From assembly GCF_900110105.1 (NCBI RefSeq), contig NZ_FOCL01000005.1, positions 310,001 to 374,000 on the forward strand: a stretch of DNA of 64,000 bases. Direction: 5' to 3'. Shown in pieces: positions 63,703 to 64,000 of the stretch. The DNA is from Mucilaginibacter gossypiicola. Lineage in GTDB: Bacteria > Bacteroidota > Bacteroidia > Sphingobacteriales > Sphingobacteriaceae. The notes below the pieces were generated by a model. That model searched no databases. It worked only from the letters and a program-made list of their open reading frames with translations, and was not told where the DNA came from. How positions within the stretch are numbered: position 1 is the first letter of the stretch; every line of letters starts with the position of its first letter. The translations under genes were made by a program, and so were the position numbers.

Positions 63703-64000
63703 AAAGGTATACATTTTTATTATCCTTCCTTATTTTGTGTCTTACGACTGTTCGTGCACAGCAGAAAATTAATGATGAGGCACTGCGTTACCAGGAACAA
63801 CGGATGGTCTTTCAGCAATGGGACCAGAATAAGTTCAAACCTTCTTCCGGATTTTTAGGCCTCAACCCGTTTTATTGGCTGGTCTGGGGATTTCCTTATC
63901 CTAATTACCATAAGACAGACTTGCGCCCCTTGCGGGCGAACGGCCCCCAAACAGTGCGGCTTGCAGCGGTCGCTGCCATGCAGACGGCCGATAGCAAGTA
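63699..64000 (+). CDS. Conjugation-operon exported protein, cut by right edge
   Basis: About 100 codons visible. Signal peptide YTFLLSFLILCLTTVRAQ, then a helical segment (EALRYQEQRMVFQQWDQNKF) and an aromatic stretch (LNPFYWLVWGFPYPNYHK). Position after the TraI copies suggests a tra-operon component. Family not recognised. The start overlaps the preceding stop (ATGA). Confidence 0.7.
   Translation, partial: MKRYTFLLSFLILCLTTVRAQQKINDEALRYQEQRMVFQQWDQNKFKPSSGFLGLNPFYWLVWGFPYPNYHKTDLRPLRANGPQTVRLAAVAAMQTADSK

Noticed and set aside
1..64000. CRISPR array or insertion sequence
   Set aside because: No regularly spaced repeats, Cas genes or transposase frames were seen.

Overview
The window reads as DNA of a Bacteroidota organism, most likely Sphingobacteriaceae (Mucilaginibacter/Pedobacter-like). 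The evidence is a SusC/SusD pair, conjugation genes of the Bacteroides CTnDOT type (TraE, TraF, TraG, RteC), weak ribosome binding sites, and promoters with the Bacteroidota -7 element TAnnTTTG. No rRNA, complete tRNA, CRISPR array or transposase gene was found.

Layout. (1) 1-4831: two large STAND-type NTPases on the minus strand (DUF4062-NACHT, cut by the window edge, and Mrr nuclease-nSTAND3). (2) 5140-14129: a DNA-damage block with the imuA-imuB-dnaE2 mutagenesis cassette behind a palindromic operator, small hypothetical genes, a DUF72 protein and an Fpg/Nei-like glycosylase without zinc-finger cysteines. (3) 14291-25421: a defence island with DUF5677 plus PD-(D/E)XK nuclease, a DUF4365 protein, an AAA ATPase/RloB pair, and a CBASS core (HNH-SAVED effector and CD-NTase) followed by two unrecognised genes. 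(4) 26004-27279: convergent TetR and XRE regulators. (5) 28060-38364: SusC-SusD-TlpA on the plus strand facing Crp-LanKC-MauE-DUF6520 on the minus strand. Together these look like a redox- and lanthionine-linked peptide locus. (6) 38594-50765: a second defence stretch with an orphan gene, an EACC1-like/HExxH metallopeptidase pair, a frameshift-split DUF4209 gene, a decayed LacI regulator, a Gabija system, and an AlbA_2/Schlafen gene with an unknown partner. (7) 50935-64000: the backbone of an integrative conjugative element: RteC, two HTH paralogues, primase, a probable oriT, MobC, methylase, relaxase, ParA/TraA, two TraE, TraF, TraG and three tandem TraI-like genes, running off the right edge.

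How it fits together. The conjugative module at the right can move DNA, and the left 50 kb has the look of cargo: several unrelated anti-phage modules, an SOS-type mutagenesis cassette and a peptide-modification/uptake locus. Neither element boundary nor the integrase is in view, so cargo status is an inference. Apart from protein families, the window holds several structured non-coding elements: a promoter-plus-terminator small RNA candidate (about 20877-20979), an 88-nt two-helix element (27556-27643), a rod-like hairpin of about 136 nt (51194-51329), an oriT-like nest of inverted repeats (54498-54569), and intrinsic terminators inside the tra operon that imply antitermination.
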